From Streptomyces sp. GSL17-111 (GTDB taxonomy: Bacteria; Actinomycetota; Actinomycetes; Streptomycetales; Streptomycetaceae): DNA of 64,000 bases. Positions 17,026 to 25,115 of the stretch are shown here, in pieces. Position numbers and translations under genes: made by a program. The stretch covers positions 5,429,001-5,493,000 of the forward strand of contig NZ_JBAJNS010000001.1 of NCBI RefSeq assembly GCF_037911585.1, in the 5' to 3' direction. Within the stretch, counting starts at the first letter, position 1, and each line of letters starts with the position of its first letter. The notes under the pieces are model-generated. The model searched no databases. It was not told where the DNA came from and was given only the letters and a program-made list of their open reading frames with translations.

Positions 17026-18300
17026 ATGGCGACCGGCTACGCCGAGCTGCTGCGGACCCAGCACGCCGTGCGGCTGCTCACCGGGACCCTCGTCGGACGG
17101 CTCCCCAACGCCACCGCGCACATCGCCATCGTGCTGTTCGCCCGTTCGGAGGGCGCCGGCTACACCCTCGCCGGTGTGCTGGCCACCGTCTACGGGCTGG
17201 CCACGGCCGTCGGGCAGCCACTCCTCGGCCGCGCCGTCGACCTGTACGGCCAGCCCCGCGTCATGCTGCCCGCCGCCGTCGTCTCCGGGCTCGGCATGGC
17301 CGCGTTCGCCGTGACGGGCATCGACCCGCTGCCGCTGGCCGCCGCCGCCGTGCTCGTCGCCGGAGTCTTCACCCCACCCCTGGAGGGCGGACTGCGGGCG
17401 CTGTGGCCGAGCGTCCTGCGCAGCCGGGAACGGGTGCACACCGCCTACGCCGTGGACTCGGTGGCCCAGGAGGTCATGTTCACGGTCGGCCCACTGGTGG
17501 TCACGGCCGCCGTCGCCCTGTGGTCGGAGGCCGGCGCGCTGCTCGTCATCAACGTCATCGGGGTGCTCGGCGCCCTGTCCGTCGTGGTGTCCGCCCCCGC
17601 GCGCGCCTGGCGCAGCGCGCCGCGTGAGGCGCACTGGCTCGGCGCCCTGCGGTCGCCCGGGCTCCTCGCGCTGCTCGGCTCGTTCCTGTGCGTGGGCGTC
17701 TCCCTCGGCTCCATCACCGTCGCGGCCGTGGCCTACTCCGACGACGGCAACGGCGGGGACCTCGTCTACGCGCTGATCATGTCGGGCATCGGCTTCGGCG
17801 CGCTGCTGGGCGGTCTCGCCTACGGCGCACGGCCCTGGCCCGGCGCCCCCGAGGGCCGGCTGCGCGCCATGATCGGCCTCCTGGCCCTCGGCTACCTGCC
17901 CCTGGCCCTGGTCCCCGGCCCGGTCACGATGACGGTGCTGGCCTGCGTCGCCGGGCTCTTCCTGGCCCCCGCCCTCACCTGCGCCTTCGTCGTCGTGGAC
18001 CGGCACGCCCCGAGCGGCACCGTCACCGAGGCCTTCTCCTGGCTGGTGACGGTCTTCGGGGTCGGCGCCGCCCTGGGCACCGCCGTCGTGGGCCCGGCCA
18101 TCGAGCACGGCGGGCCGGGGGGCGGCTTCCTCGTGCCCGGCGCGGGCGGCGCCGCGGCGCTCGCGGTCCTGCTGCTGACCCGGCGCGTGCTGGACGGCCC
18201 GCCGGACGCGCCCGGGTCCTCGTCACCGCCGGTCACGGGCGTGGAAAATGATCGGAACGGCACGGTCGAACCCGGTTTCAGAACCGGGCATCAGGCGTAA
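17026..18300 (+). CDS. MFS transporter
   Basis: A 424-residue major facilitator with about 12 hydrophobic segments, an N-terminal half to about 190 and a C-terminal half from about 205. The loop following the second membrane segment, GRAVDLYGQPRVM, is the family's A-motif (GxxxDxxGRR) in altered form. The hydrophilic tail after LLLTRRVLDG is probably cytosolic. ATG 17026 has GAAGGAG 8 nt upstream. Paired with the divergent LacI-type regulator, it may be a sugar or drug exporter; the substrate is not evident. Its last codons contain the likely pafA promoter, so repression or read-through here could affect pafA. Confidence 0.92.
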   Translation: MATGYAELLRTQHAVRLLTGTLVGRLPNATAHIAIVLFARSEGAGYTLAGVLATVYGLATAVGQPLLGRAVDLYGQPRVMLPAAVVSGLGMAAFAVTGIDPLPLAAAAVLVAGVFTPPLEGGLRALWPSVLRSRERVHTAYAVDSVAQEVMFTVGPLVVTAAVALWSEAGALLVINVIGVLGALSVVVSAPARAWRSAPREAHWLGALRSPGLLALLGSFLCVGVSLGSITVAAVAYSDDGNGGDLVYALIMSGIGFGALLGGLAYGARPWPGAPEGRLRAMIGLLALGYLPLALVPGPVTMTVLACVAGLFLAPALTCAFVVVDRHAPSGTVTEAFSWLVTVFGVGAALGTAVVGPAIEHGGPGGGFLVPGAGGAAALAVLLLTRRVLDGPPDAPGSSSPPVTGVENDRNGTVEPGFRTGHQA

Positions 18301-18303
18301 TGT
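18276..18303 (+). promoter_or_regulatory. Leaderless promoter of pafA within the end of the MFS gene
   Basis: TTTCAG at 18276-18281, a 16-nt spacer and TAATGT at 18298-18303. The pafA ATG is 6 nt further on with no Shine-Dalgarno sequence. A small palindrome, CCCGGTT/AACCGGG at 18271-18288, covers the -35 element. Confidence 0.5.
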
Positions 18304-18309
18304 TCACTC

Positions 18310-19671
18310 ATGGACCGCCGAATCTTCGGGCTGGAGAACGAGTACGGCGTCACATGTACGTTTCGGGGCCAGCGGCGGCTGTCCCCTGACGAGGTGGCGC
18401 GGTACCTCTTCCGCCGTGTCGTGTCATGGGGCCGCAGCAGCAACGTCTTCCTCCGCAACGGTGCACGGCTCTACCTCGATGTCGGCTCGCATCCGGAGTA
18501 CGCGACTCCCGAGTGCGACAACGTGGTGGAGCTCGTCACCCACGACAAGGCCGGCGAGCGCATCCTCGAGGGGCTGCTCGTCGACGCCGAGCGCCGGCTG
18601 CACGAGGAGGGCATCGCCGGCGACGTCTACCTGTTCAAGAACAACACCGACTCCGCCGGGAACTCCTACGGCTGCCACGAGAACTACCTGGTGGCCCGGC
18701 ACGGCGAGTTCTCGCGCCTCGCGGACGTCCTCATCCCCTTCCTCGTCACGCGCCAGCTCGTCTGCGGCGCGGGGAAGGTGCTGCAGACGCCCCGTGGCGC
18801 CGTGTACTGCGTCAGCCAGCGCGCCGAGCACATCTGGGAGGGCGTCAGCTCCGCGACGACGCGCTCCCGGCCCATCATCAACACCCGCGACGAACCGCAC
18901 GCCGACGCCGAGCGCTACCGCCGGCTGCACGTCATCGTCGGCGACTCCAACATGTCCGAGACGACCATGCTGCTCAAGGTCGGCGCCACCGACCTGGTGC
19001 TGCGCATGATCGAGGCGGGCACCGTGATGCGCGACCTCACCCTGGAGAACCCGATCCGGGCCATCCGCGAGGTCAGCCACGACATCACCGGCCAGCGCAA
19101 GGTGCGCCTGGCCAGCGGCCGGGAGGCCTCCGCGCTGGAGGTCCAGCAGGAGTACTACGAGAAGGCGGCCGACTTCTGCGACCGGCGGGGCATCCGGACC
19201 GGCGTCGTCGAGCAGGTGCTGGAGCTGTGGGGACGGACGCTGGAGGCCGTCCGCACCCAGGAACTGGACCGCGTCGACACCGAGATCGACTGGGTGATGA
19301 AGTACCGGCTCCTGGAGCGGTACCGGGCCAAGCACAACCTCACCATGTCCCACCCCCGGGTCGCCCAGATAGACCTCGCCTACCACGACATCCACCGCCG
19401 TCGTGGCCTCTACTACCTGCTGGAGCGCAAGGGCCAGGCCAAGCGGGTGTGCAACGACCTCAAGATCTTCGAGGGCAAGTCGGTGCCGCCGCAGACCACC
19501 CGGGCCCGGCTGCGGGGCGACTTCATCCGCCGCGCCCAGGAACAGCGCCGCGACTTCACGGTGGACTGGGTCCACCTGAAGCTGAACGACCAGGCCCAGC
19601 GCACCGTCCTGTGCAAGGACCCCTTCCGCGCGGTGGACGAGCGGGTGGAGAAGCTGATCGCCGGTATGTGA
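18310..19671 (+). CDS. pafA: Pup-protein ligase PafA
   Basis: A 453-residue ATP-dependent ligase that joins the C-terminal glutamate of Pup to substrate lysines. The start MDRRIFGLENEYGV carries the nucleotide/metal glutamates. LYLDVGSHPEYATPE contains the catalytic aspartate, YLFKNNTDSAGNSYG and RPIINTRDEPHADAE are the conserved core, and the C-terminal domain ends KLIAGM. Compared with the Dop at 11900 it lacks the 30-40 residue Dop loop, which separates the two paralogues. The ATG has no ribosome-binding site and sits 6 nt after a TAATGT box, so the mRNA is probably leaderless. It is separated from prcA by the LacI/MFS pair. Confidence 0.97.
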   Translation: MDRRIFGLENEYGVTCTFRGQRRLSPDEVARYLFRRVVSWGRSSNVFLRNGARLYLDVGSHPEYATPECDNVVELVTHDKAGERILEGLLVDAERRLHEEGIAGDVYLFKNNTDSAGNSYGCHENYLVARHGEFSRLADVLIPFLVTRQLVCGAGKVLQTPRGAVYCVSQRAEHIWEGVSSATTRSRPIINTRDEPHADAERYRRLHVIVGDSNMSETTMLLKVGATDLVLRMIEAGTVMRDLTLENPIRAIREVSHDITGQRKVRLASGREASALEVQQEYYEKAADFCDRRGIRTGVVEQVLELWGRTLEAVRTQELDRVDTEIDWVMKYRLLERYRAKHNLTMSHPRVAQIDLAYHDIHRRRGLYYLLERKGQAKRVCNDLKIFEGKSVPPQTTRARLRGDFIRRAQEQRRDFTVDWVHLKLNDQAQRTVLCKDPFRAVDERVEKLIAGM

Positions 19672-19688
19672 CCGAAGGAGCCGGGACG

Positions 19689-19727
19689 GAGCCGGGCCGT
19701 GCACACCCCACGTGCGCGGCCCGGCTC
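19689..19727 (+). terminator. Terminator after pafA
   Basis: A 16-bp stem with one G-U pair (GAGCCGGGCCGTGCAC at 19689-19704, complement at 19712-19727) and a 7-nt loop, 18 nt after the pafA stop. Confidence 0.8.
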
Positions 19728-19781
19728 TGCCCGTAGAGTGGCGCGCACGGTCAATCACCCCCCAACCGAACGAGGACTGAC

Positions 19782-20777
19782 GTGCGCCGACGATCCGTAC
19801 TCCTGGCCCTCCCTGCCGGCCTGTTCGCTCTCGCCGCCTGCGGCGACGACGGCGACGGCGGCTCGGACTCCGTCACCCCCAGCCCGGACGCCGAAAGTCC
19901 GGAGGCGGCGCCCACCGGGAAGATCGTCGACGGGCCGCTCCCCGAGCTCACGGCGGGTCAGGAGTTCGGGGAGAAGCCCACCATCGCCAAGGGGCCGGGC
20001 GAGCCGTCCTCCGACATCGCGGTCCAGGTCCTCGTGGCGGGCACCGGGGCCGAGGTCGCGAAGGGCGACTACCTGCAGGCCGACTACCTGGGCCAGATCT
20101 GGGACACCGCGAAGGTCTTCGACAACTCCTACGACGGCGGCAAGCCCGCCGTCTTCCAGATCGGCGTCGGCCAGCTGATCCCGGCCTGGGACCAGGTGCT
20201 GGTCGGCAAGAAGGCCGGTGACCGCGTCGAGATGGCCATCCCGCCGAAGTACGGCTACGGCGAGAGCGGCAACCCGCAGGGCGGCATCGAGGGGGACGAC
20301 ACCCTCGTCTTCGTCGTCGACATCGTCGGAACGTACAACGGGAAGAGCTCCGCCCAGGGCACCGAGGTCGCACAGGACAACACCGACCTGCCCAGGGTGG
20401 GGACGAACACCGACGGCGAGGCCCCCGCCATCGAACTGCCGAAGGACACCGAACCCCCGAAGGAGCTCGTCGCCAACTACGTCCTGGAGGGCGACGGCGC
20501 CGAGGTGAAGGAGTCCGACGCGGTCCTCGTCCAGTACAAGGGCGTGCTGTGGGACAACGGCGAGGAGTTCGACGCCACCTACGGACGCGGACAGCTCGCC
20601 CAGTTCAGCCTCCAGCAGGTCGTGCCGGGCTGGTCGCAGGGGCTGACGGGCAAGAAGGCGGGCAGCAGGGTCTTGATCGTCGTACCGCCGGACCTGGGTT
20701 ACGGTGATGAGGGCCAGGGCGACATCCCGGGCGGTGCCACGCTCGTCTTCAGCGTGGACATCCTCGCCGTCGTGTGA
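19782..20777 (+). CDS. FKBP-type peptidyl-prolyl isomerase lipoprotein (two FKBP domains)
   Basis: A 331-residue exported folding catalyst. The lipoprotein signal is MRRRSVLLALPAGLFALAAC with the lipid-attached cysteine at residue 20, followed by a Ser/Asp/Pro-rich linker. Two FKBP domains follow at roughly 70-190 and 220-331. Each has the hydrophobic pocket pattern (IPAWDQVLVGKKAGDRVEM with YGYG; VPGWSQGLTGKKAGSRV with LGYG). Some aromatic pocket residues differ between the two. The GTG at 19782 has GAGGAC upstream and TAGAGT at 19734-19739 as a possible -10 box. A cytosolic FKBP follows 52 nt downstream, probably in the same operon. Confidence 0.93.
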   Translation: MRRRSVLLALPAGLFALAACGDDGDGGSDSVTPSPDAESPEAAPTGKIVDGPLPELTAGQEFGEKPTIAKGPGEPSSDIAVQVLVAGTGAEVAKGDYLQADYLGQIWDTAKVFDNSYDGGKPAVFQIGVGQLIPAWDQVLVGKKAGDRVEMAIPPKYGYGESGNPQGGIEGDDTLVFVVDIVGTYNGKSSAQGTEVAQDNTDLPRVGTNTDGEAPAIELPKDTEPPKELVANYVLEGDGAEVKESDAVLVQYKGVLWDNGEEFDATYGRGQLAQFSLQQVVPGWSQGLTGKKAGSRVLIVVPPDLGYGDEGQGDIPGGATLVFSVDILAVV

Positions 20778-20829
20778 CGGCACCGCCGCCACGGACCGGT
20801 CACCCGTCAACATCTGAAGGAGCAGTTTC

Positions 20830-21204
20830 GTGAACATCGACAAGCCGGAGGTCGACTTCCCCGAGGGCGCGCCGCCGGCCGACCTGGAGATCGTCGACAT
20901 CTGGGAGGGCGACGGCCCGGTCGCCGCGTCGGGGGCCAAGGTCTCCGTGCACTACGTGGGCGTCTCCTTCAGCACCGGCGAGGAGTTCGACGCCTCCTGG
21001 AACCGCGGCAAGCCGCTGGAGTTCCAGCTCGGCGCCGGCCAGGTCATCCCGGGCTGGGACCAGGGCGTCCAGGGCATGAAGGTCGGCGGCCGCCGCCGGC
21101 TGACCATCCCGCCGCACCTCGCCTACGGCGAGCACGGCGCGGGCGGCGGGCGGATCGCGCCCAACGAGACGCTGATCTTCGTCTGCGACCTCGTCGCGGC
21201 CTGA
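20830..21204 (+). CDS. FKBP-type peptidyl-prolyl cis-trans isomerase (cytosolic)
   Basis: A 124-residue single-domain FKBP with no signal peptide. Pocket residues are visible: VSVHYVGVSFSTGEEFDAS, the tryptophan in IPGWDQGVQGMKVGG, and PPHLAYGEHGAGGG. The length and motifs match active cytosolic FKBPs. The GTG has GAAGGAG upstream. It lies directly after the two-domain lipoprotein and just before the terminator that precedes pafB, so the membrane-anchored and soluble isomerases are probably produced together. Confidence 0.94.
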   Translation: MNIDKPEVDFPEGAPPADLEIVDIWEGDGPVAASGAKVSVHYVGVSFSTGEEFDASWNRGKPLEFQLGAGQVIPGWDQGVQGMKVGGRRRLTIPPHLAYGEHGAGGGRIAPNETLIFVCDLVAA

Positions 21205-21250
21205 CGCGCCGGCGCGGCCCGGCCGCCCGGCACGACGCCGAACCACCGGT

Positions 21251-21298
21251 GACGGCCGGTCCGTTCCCGCCTTCAGAGCGGGGCACGGGCCGGCCGTC
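21251..21298 (+). terminator. Terminator after the FKBP pair
   Basis: Outer arms GACGGCCGGTCCG (21251-21263) and CGGGCCGGCCGTC (21286-21298) pair over 13 bp with one G-U; an inner CCCGC/GCGGG pair extends the structure. Confidence 0.6.
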
Positions 21299-21304
21299 GC
21301 CCGT

Positions 21305-21334
21305 TTGGCCTCCGCAGACGCGGAGCGGTACGGT
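21305..21334 (+). promoter_or_regulatory. Putative pafBC promoter
   Basis: TTGGCC at 21305-21310, an 18-nt spacer and TACGGT at 21329-21334, 34 nt before the pafB start codon. The -10 lacks a Streptomyces-type TAnnnT deviation and fits well. Confidence 0.45.
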
Positions 21335-21368
21335 CATCGGTCGGGAGCGGGGTAGAGAAAGGGCGTCG

Positions 21369-22322
21369 ATGGCCATTGCCAAGGCCGAGCGGCTGATGAA
21401 CCTGGCGCTGTGCCTGCTGGGGACGCGCCGGCCACTGACCAAGCGCGAGCTGCGGTCCTCCATCGAGGCCTACCTCGAAGCCGCGGGCGACGACGCGTTC
21501 AACCGCATGTTCGAACGGGACAAGGACGACCTGCGCGAGCTCGGCCTCATCATCGACACGGCGGAGAACGTCGAGGGAGAGGCCGCCTACCAGGCCCGGC
21601 GCGACCTCAACCAGCTCCCGCCCATCACCCTCGACCCGGCCGAGGCCGCCGCGCTCGGGCTCGCCGCCCGCGTGTGGCAGCAGGCCCGGCTCGCCGGGGC
21701 CGCCAGCGGCGCGCTCCAGAAGCTGCGGGCCGCCGGGATGCCCCTCACCGACGACGACCAGGGCGCCTCCGGTGCGCTTCAGCCGCGCATCCCGGCCCAG
21801 GACGCCGCCTTCGAGCCCCTGATGCTCGCCTGCCGCGACCGTCGGCCCGTCGTCTTCCACTACCGCAAGTCCACCGAGGCCCACCCGGCCCGGCGGCAGG
21901 TCGAGCCCTGGATCCTGGAGTGCTGGCGCGGCCACTGGTACCTGGCCGGCTGGGACCGCGACCGGCGCGCCGAGCGCGTTTTCCGCCTCTCGCGGATCAC
22001 CGGTCCCGTCCGCTCCCGGGCCGGGGCCTACACCGCGGAGGTGCCCGACCAGGTGCGGGTCCGGGAGGCCGTCGAGCGGTGGGCGGGGGAGAGCGCGACC
22101 GCCAGCGCGCGCATCCGGCTGCGGAAGGGCTGCGGTTACCCGCTGCGCGCCCGCGCCACGCAGGCGCGGGACACCGGGGACGGCTGGGAGGAGCTGGAGG
22201 TGCCCTACGGCCACGGACTGGGCGCCTGGCTGGCCGAGTTCGGCCCCGACGTCCTCGTCCTGGAACCCGCCGACCTGCGTGCGGACGTCGTCGACCGGCT
22301 GCGCGCCGTCGCCAAGGGCTGA
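21369..22322 (+). CDS. pafB: WYL-domain regulator PafB
   Basis: A 317-residue transcription factor subunit. An N-terminal winged helix (MAIAKAERLMNLALCLLG, then TKRELRSSIEAYLEAAGDDAFNRMFERDKDDLRELG) is followed by the WYL domain with HWYLAGWDRDRRAERVFRLSRI at about 205-230 and a WCX C-terminal part. In mycobacteria PafB and PafC form a heterodimer that activates DNA-damage genes independently of LexA. The ATG at 21369 is used because AGAAAGGG precedes it and the wHTH begins there; the longer frame to 21249 runs through the upstream terminator. pafC follows after 13 nt. Confidence 0.95.
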   Translation: MAIAKAERLMNLALCLLGTRRPLTKRELRSSIEAYLEAAGDDAFNRMFERDKDDLRELGLIIDTAENVEGEAAYQARRDLNQLPPITLDPAEAAALGLAARVWQQARLAGAASGALQKLRAAGMPLTDDDQGASGALQPRIPAQDAAFEPLMLACRDRRPVVFHYRKSTEAHPARRQVEPWILECWRGHWYLAGWDRDRRAERVFRLSRITGPVRSRAGAYTAEVPDQVRVREAVERWAGESATASARIRLRKGCGYPLRARATQARDTGDGWEELEVPYGHGLGAWLAEFGPDVLVLEPADLRADVVDRLRAVAKG

Positions 22323-22335
22323 GGGGAACGAACGC

Positions 22336-23295
22336 ATGGCTGCCAACGCCATCGACCAGACGCGGCGGATGCTCTCGCTGGTGACCTACCTGCGCGAGCG
22401 CCCCGGCGCCCGGGTGGAGGACGTCGCCCGCGCCTTCGGCATCAGCCACGACGAGCTGATCTCCGACCTCCAGGTCCTGCCCCTGTGCGGCACCAGCTTC
22501 CGCGGCGGCGACCTGCTGGACATCGACACCGACGGCGAGCACATCTGGTGGCACAACGCGGACGCCGTCGAGTCCACCGGCAAGCCGCTGCGGCTGGCGG
22601 CCGACGAGGCCACCGCCCTGCTGGTCGCCGCCCGCGCCGTGGCCACCCTGCCGGGCCTGCGCGAGGGGGACCGGCAGGCGCTGCTGCGGGCCACCGCGAA
22701 GCTGGAGGAGGCCGCGGGGGAGAACGCCCGGGCCAGCTCCCGGCTGACGGTGACCTTCGAATCGGAGGGCGGGGTGTTCGCCGACGTCGACCGGGCGCTG
22801 GCCGAGCGCCGTCGGCTGTGGTTGCGCTACTACTCACCCGCCCGGGACGAGCTGACCGAGCGGGAGGTCGACCCGATCCGCCTCTTCGTCGTGGGCCGCA
22901 CCTACCTGGAGGCCTGGTGCCGGCTCTCCGAGGCGCGGCGCACGTTCCGGCTGGACCGCGTCGCGGAGATCCGGTTGCTGGACGAGCCCGCCGACCCGCC
23001 GCCTGTGACGCCGAGGGACCTGTCCCAGGCACTGGTGCAGCCCGCGGCCGAGGACCCGGAGGTCGTGGTCGAGGTCGGGCCGCGCGGCCGGTGGGTCGCA
23101 GAGTACTGGCCGCACGACAGCGCCGAGGAGCTTCCCGACGGCGGCCTGCGGATCACCCTGCGCACGCCCGACCCGGCCTCGCTGCGCCGCCTCGCCCTGC
23201 GGCTCGGTGCGGACGGGCGGATCACGGCGCCGCCCGAGCTCGCCGGGAGTGCCCGCGAGGCGGCCCGCGCGGCGCTGGCGGCCTACGGGGACTGA
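22336..23295 (+). CDS. pafC: WYL-domain regulator PafC
   Basis: A 319-residue partner of PafB with the same architecture. Its helix-turn-helix is shortened and divergent (GARVEDVARAFGISHDELISDLQVL). The WYL domain holds VVGRTYLEAWCRLSEARRTFRLDRV with TYL in place of WYL, and a WCX domain closes the protein. In mycobacteria the PafBC pair senses single-stranded DNA stress through the WYL domains. The ATG at 22336 has GAGGGGAAC upstream, 13 nt after the pafB stop. The pair keeps its place between the proteasome-ligase block and tatA. Confidence 0.95.
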   Translation: MAANAIDQTRRMLSLVTYLRERPGARVEDVARAFGISHDELISDLQVLPLCGTSFRGGDLLDIDTDGEHIWWHNADAVESTGKPLRLAADEATALLVAARAVATLPGLREGDRQALLRATAKLEEAAGENARASSRLTVTFESEGGVFADVDRALAERRRLWLRYYSPARDELTEREVDPIRLFVVGRTYLEAWCRLSEARRTFRLDRVAEIRLLDEPADPPPVTPRDLSQALVQPAAEDPEVVVEVGPRGRWVAEYWPHDSAEELPDGGLRITLRTPDPASLRRLALRLGADGRITAPPELAGSAREAARAALAAYGD

Positions 23296-23331
23296 CGGGC
23301 GCGGCCCGGGGCGTGCACTACGCTCGCCCTC

Positions 23332-23544
23332 ATGCTCTGGCCGATGTTCTTCCTCGTGCTCGCCTTCTGCGGCATCGCCGTGCTGGGGGTGCTGTCCGTC
23401 CGGGTCGCCCTGGAGGTGCGTCGGCTCTCGCGGGCCGTCGCGGAGGGCTCCGAGCGCATCGCGCGGGCCGGCGAGGACCTGGAGCGGGCCGCCGGGCCCC
23501 TCGCCCGTCGGGCGGCGCGGGCCGGGGCCGCGAGCCGGCGCTGA
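23332..23544 (+). CDS. Small single-pass membrane protein
   Basis: A 70-residue protein of unknown function. One N-terminal membrane helix (MLWPMFFLVLAFCGIAVLGVLSV, written here in part) is followed by a basic, amphipathic, Arg/Ala-rich cytosolic tail that could form a coiled coil. The codon third positions are strongly G/C. TACGCT at 23319-23324 lies 7 nt before the ATG, so it may be leaderless. It sits between pafC and tatA; the location suggests, but does not prove, a link to Tat or envelope functions. Confidence 0.7.
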   Translation: MLWPMFFLVLAFCGIAVLGVLSVRVALEVRRLSRAVAEGSERIARAGEDLERAAGPLARRAARAGAASRR

Positions 23545-23721
23545 CCACCGGGCGGACGCGTGAGAACGGGGGCCGGTCCGCGCCGGGCCACCGTCCGGTT
23601 CCGCGGGCATTGCCGGACGTTCACCCCCGAGCGTTACCATGGCTTCTCGTGCGGTGCACCGGATGACCAATCGGGCGCGCTCGGCAAGGCACAGGTGACC
23701 TCGGCGAGAAGGTAGGCAGTC

Positions 23722-24006
23722 ATGGGTCAGATCGGCATCTGGCAGCTCGTGATCATCATCGGACTGATCGTGCTGATCTTCGGCGCCAAGCGGCTCCCGG
23801 ACACGGCTCGCGCCCTCGGCAAGTCGATGCGCATCCTCAAGAGCGAGACGTCGCAGATGAAGAAGGAGGGGGAGAAGGACAAGGGCCACGACGACAACGG
23901 TCCGGAGTCCCCCGCCGAGCCGGCGCCGCGGACGATCCAGGCCGCCCCGGGCGACGTCACCAGCTCGCGTCCCGTCGAGGAGCCCGGGCGCACGACGCAG
24001 GGCTGA
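23722..24006 (+). CDS. tatA: Sec-independent translocase subunit TatA
   Basis: A 94-residue pore-forming subunit of the twin-arginine export system. One N-terminal membrane helix (WQLVIIIGLIVLIFGA) is followed by the hinge FGAKRLPD and an amphipathic helix ARALGKSMRILKSE, then a charged disordered tail. The ATG has GAAGGTAGG upstream; TACCAT at 23635-23640 is a possible -10 box. tatC follows 96 nt downstream. At least one protein in this window (the GHL10-type hydrolase at 49166) has a plausible Tat signal. Confidence 0.96.
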   Translation: MGQIGIWQLVIIIGLIVLIFGAKRLPDTARALGKSMRILKSETSQMKKEGEKDKGHDDNGPESPAEPAPRTIQAAPGDVTSSRPVEEPGRTTQG

Positions 24007-24102
24007 GCTCTTCCCGCGCGCCCGTGGGCGCGCGTCGTGACGACAGCACTGGCACCGGCAGGCACGCCCCGGGCGGGCCGGCCCATGAGATGAGGACGTG
24101 GG

Positions 24103-25020
24103 TTGCTCAAGTCCGCCCGCAAGAAGGCCGCACCCAAGGACCCCGAGGGGCGGATGCCTCTCGTCGAACACCTGCGGGAGCTGCGGAACCGCCTGGTCAA
24201 GGCGCTGCTGGCCATCGTGCCGCTCATGGTCCTCGCCATGTTCTTCGCCAAGGACATCGGTGAGTTCATCACCGAGCCGATCCGGGTCTGTGAGAACGAG
24301 GCCGAGGCCCAGGCTCTGGACGGCCGCTGCCCGATCCTCTCGCAGAACGGCCTGACCTCGCCGTTCACCACGTACGTGAAGGTCTCGCTCATCACGGCCC
24401 TCGTCGCCGCCGCCCCGGTGTGGCTCTACCAGATGTGGGCGTTCCTCGCACCCGGCCTGCACCGGCACGAGAAGAAGTACGCCCTCTCGGTCGTCGCCTT
24501 CGGCACCCCGCTCTTCCTCACCGGCGCCCTTCTCGCGCACTGGATCCTGCCGCACGCCATCCCCGTCCTGCTCGGCTTCAGCATGGACGGCACGACCAAC
24601 ATCATCACCGTCGACGACATGATCGACATCTCGGTCAAGCTCGTCCTCGCCTTCGGCCTCGCCTTCCAGCTGCCGCTCGTCCTCGTCCTGCTGAACCTGG
24701 GCGGTGTGCTGAGCGGCCGGCGCATGCTCGGCTGGTGGCGCGGCATGGTGCTCGGCATCTCCGTCTTCGCCGCCATGGTCACCCCGACCGACCCGCTGTC
24801 GATGATCGCGCTCGCGGCGCCGATCACGGTGCTCTACTTCGCCGCGGTCGCCTTCTCCCTCTTCCACGACCGCCGCAAGGCCGCACGCGACCCCGACGCC
24901 GCCCTGGCGGACGACGAGGCCTCCGAGCTGGACCTCACCCCGGAGACCGTCGCGCCCAGCTCGTTCCCCGAGCAGGCCGACCGGGGCTCCGGCCGGGGCG
25001 GGCACGACGACGTGACGTGA
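24103..25020 (+). CDS. tatC: Sec-independent translocase subunit TatC
   Basis: A 305-residue receptor subunit of the Tat translocon with six membrane helices. The cytosolic N-terminus MPLVEHLRELRNRL is the twin-arginine recognition motif, and the conserved loop glutamate and YQMWAFLAPGLHRHEKK follow. The C-terminal 45 residues are charged. The only in-frame start before the conserved region is TTG at 24103 with GAGGAC upstream; the ATG in GRMPLVEHL would cut off the N-terminal basic residues. It is the second gene of tatAC and ends in a hairpin. Confidence 0.95.
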   Translation: MLKSARKKAAPKDPEGRMPLVEHLRELRNRLVKALLAIVPLMVLAMFFAKDIGEFITEPIRVCENEAEAQALDGRCPILSQNGLTSPFTTYVKVSLITALVAAAPVWLYQMWAFLAPGLHRHEKKYALSVVAFGTPLFLTGALLAHWILPHAIPVLLGFSMDGTTNIITVDDMIDISVKLVLAFGLAFQLPLVLVLLNLGGVLSGRRMLGWWRGMVLGISVFAAMVTPTDPLSMIALAAPITVLYFAAVAFSLFHDRRKAARDPDAALADDEASELDLTPETVAPSSFPEQADRGSGRGGHDDVT

Positions 25021-25027
25021 GTGGACG

Positions 25028-25055
25028 CCCGGTCCCGCGTGGAGGCGGGGCCGGG
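25028..25055 (+). terminator. Terminator after tatC
   Basis: An 11-bp stem with one G-U (CCCGGTCCCGC at 25028-25038, complement at 25045-25055) and a 6-nt loop, directly after the tatC stop. Confidence 0.6.
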
Positions 25056-25115
25056 GCTGCGGGACGATGAAATGATCGCGCGTCGTCAGACTCGGCCGGT
25101 AGGCTCGTAGCCACG

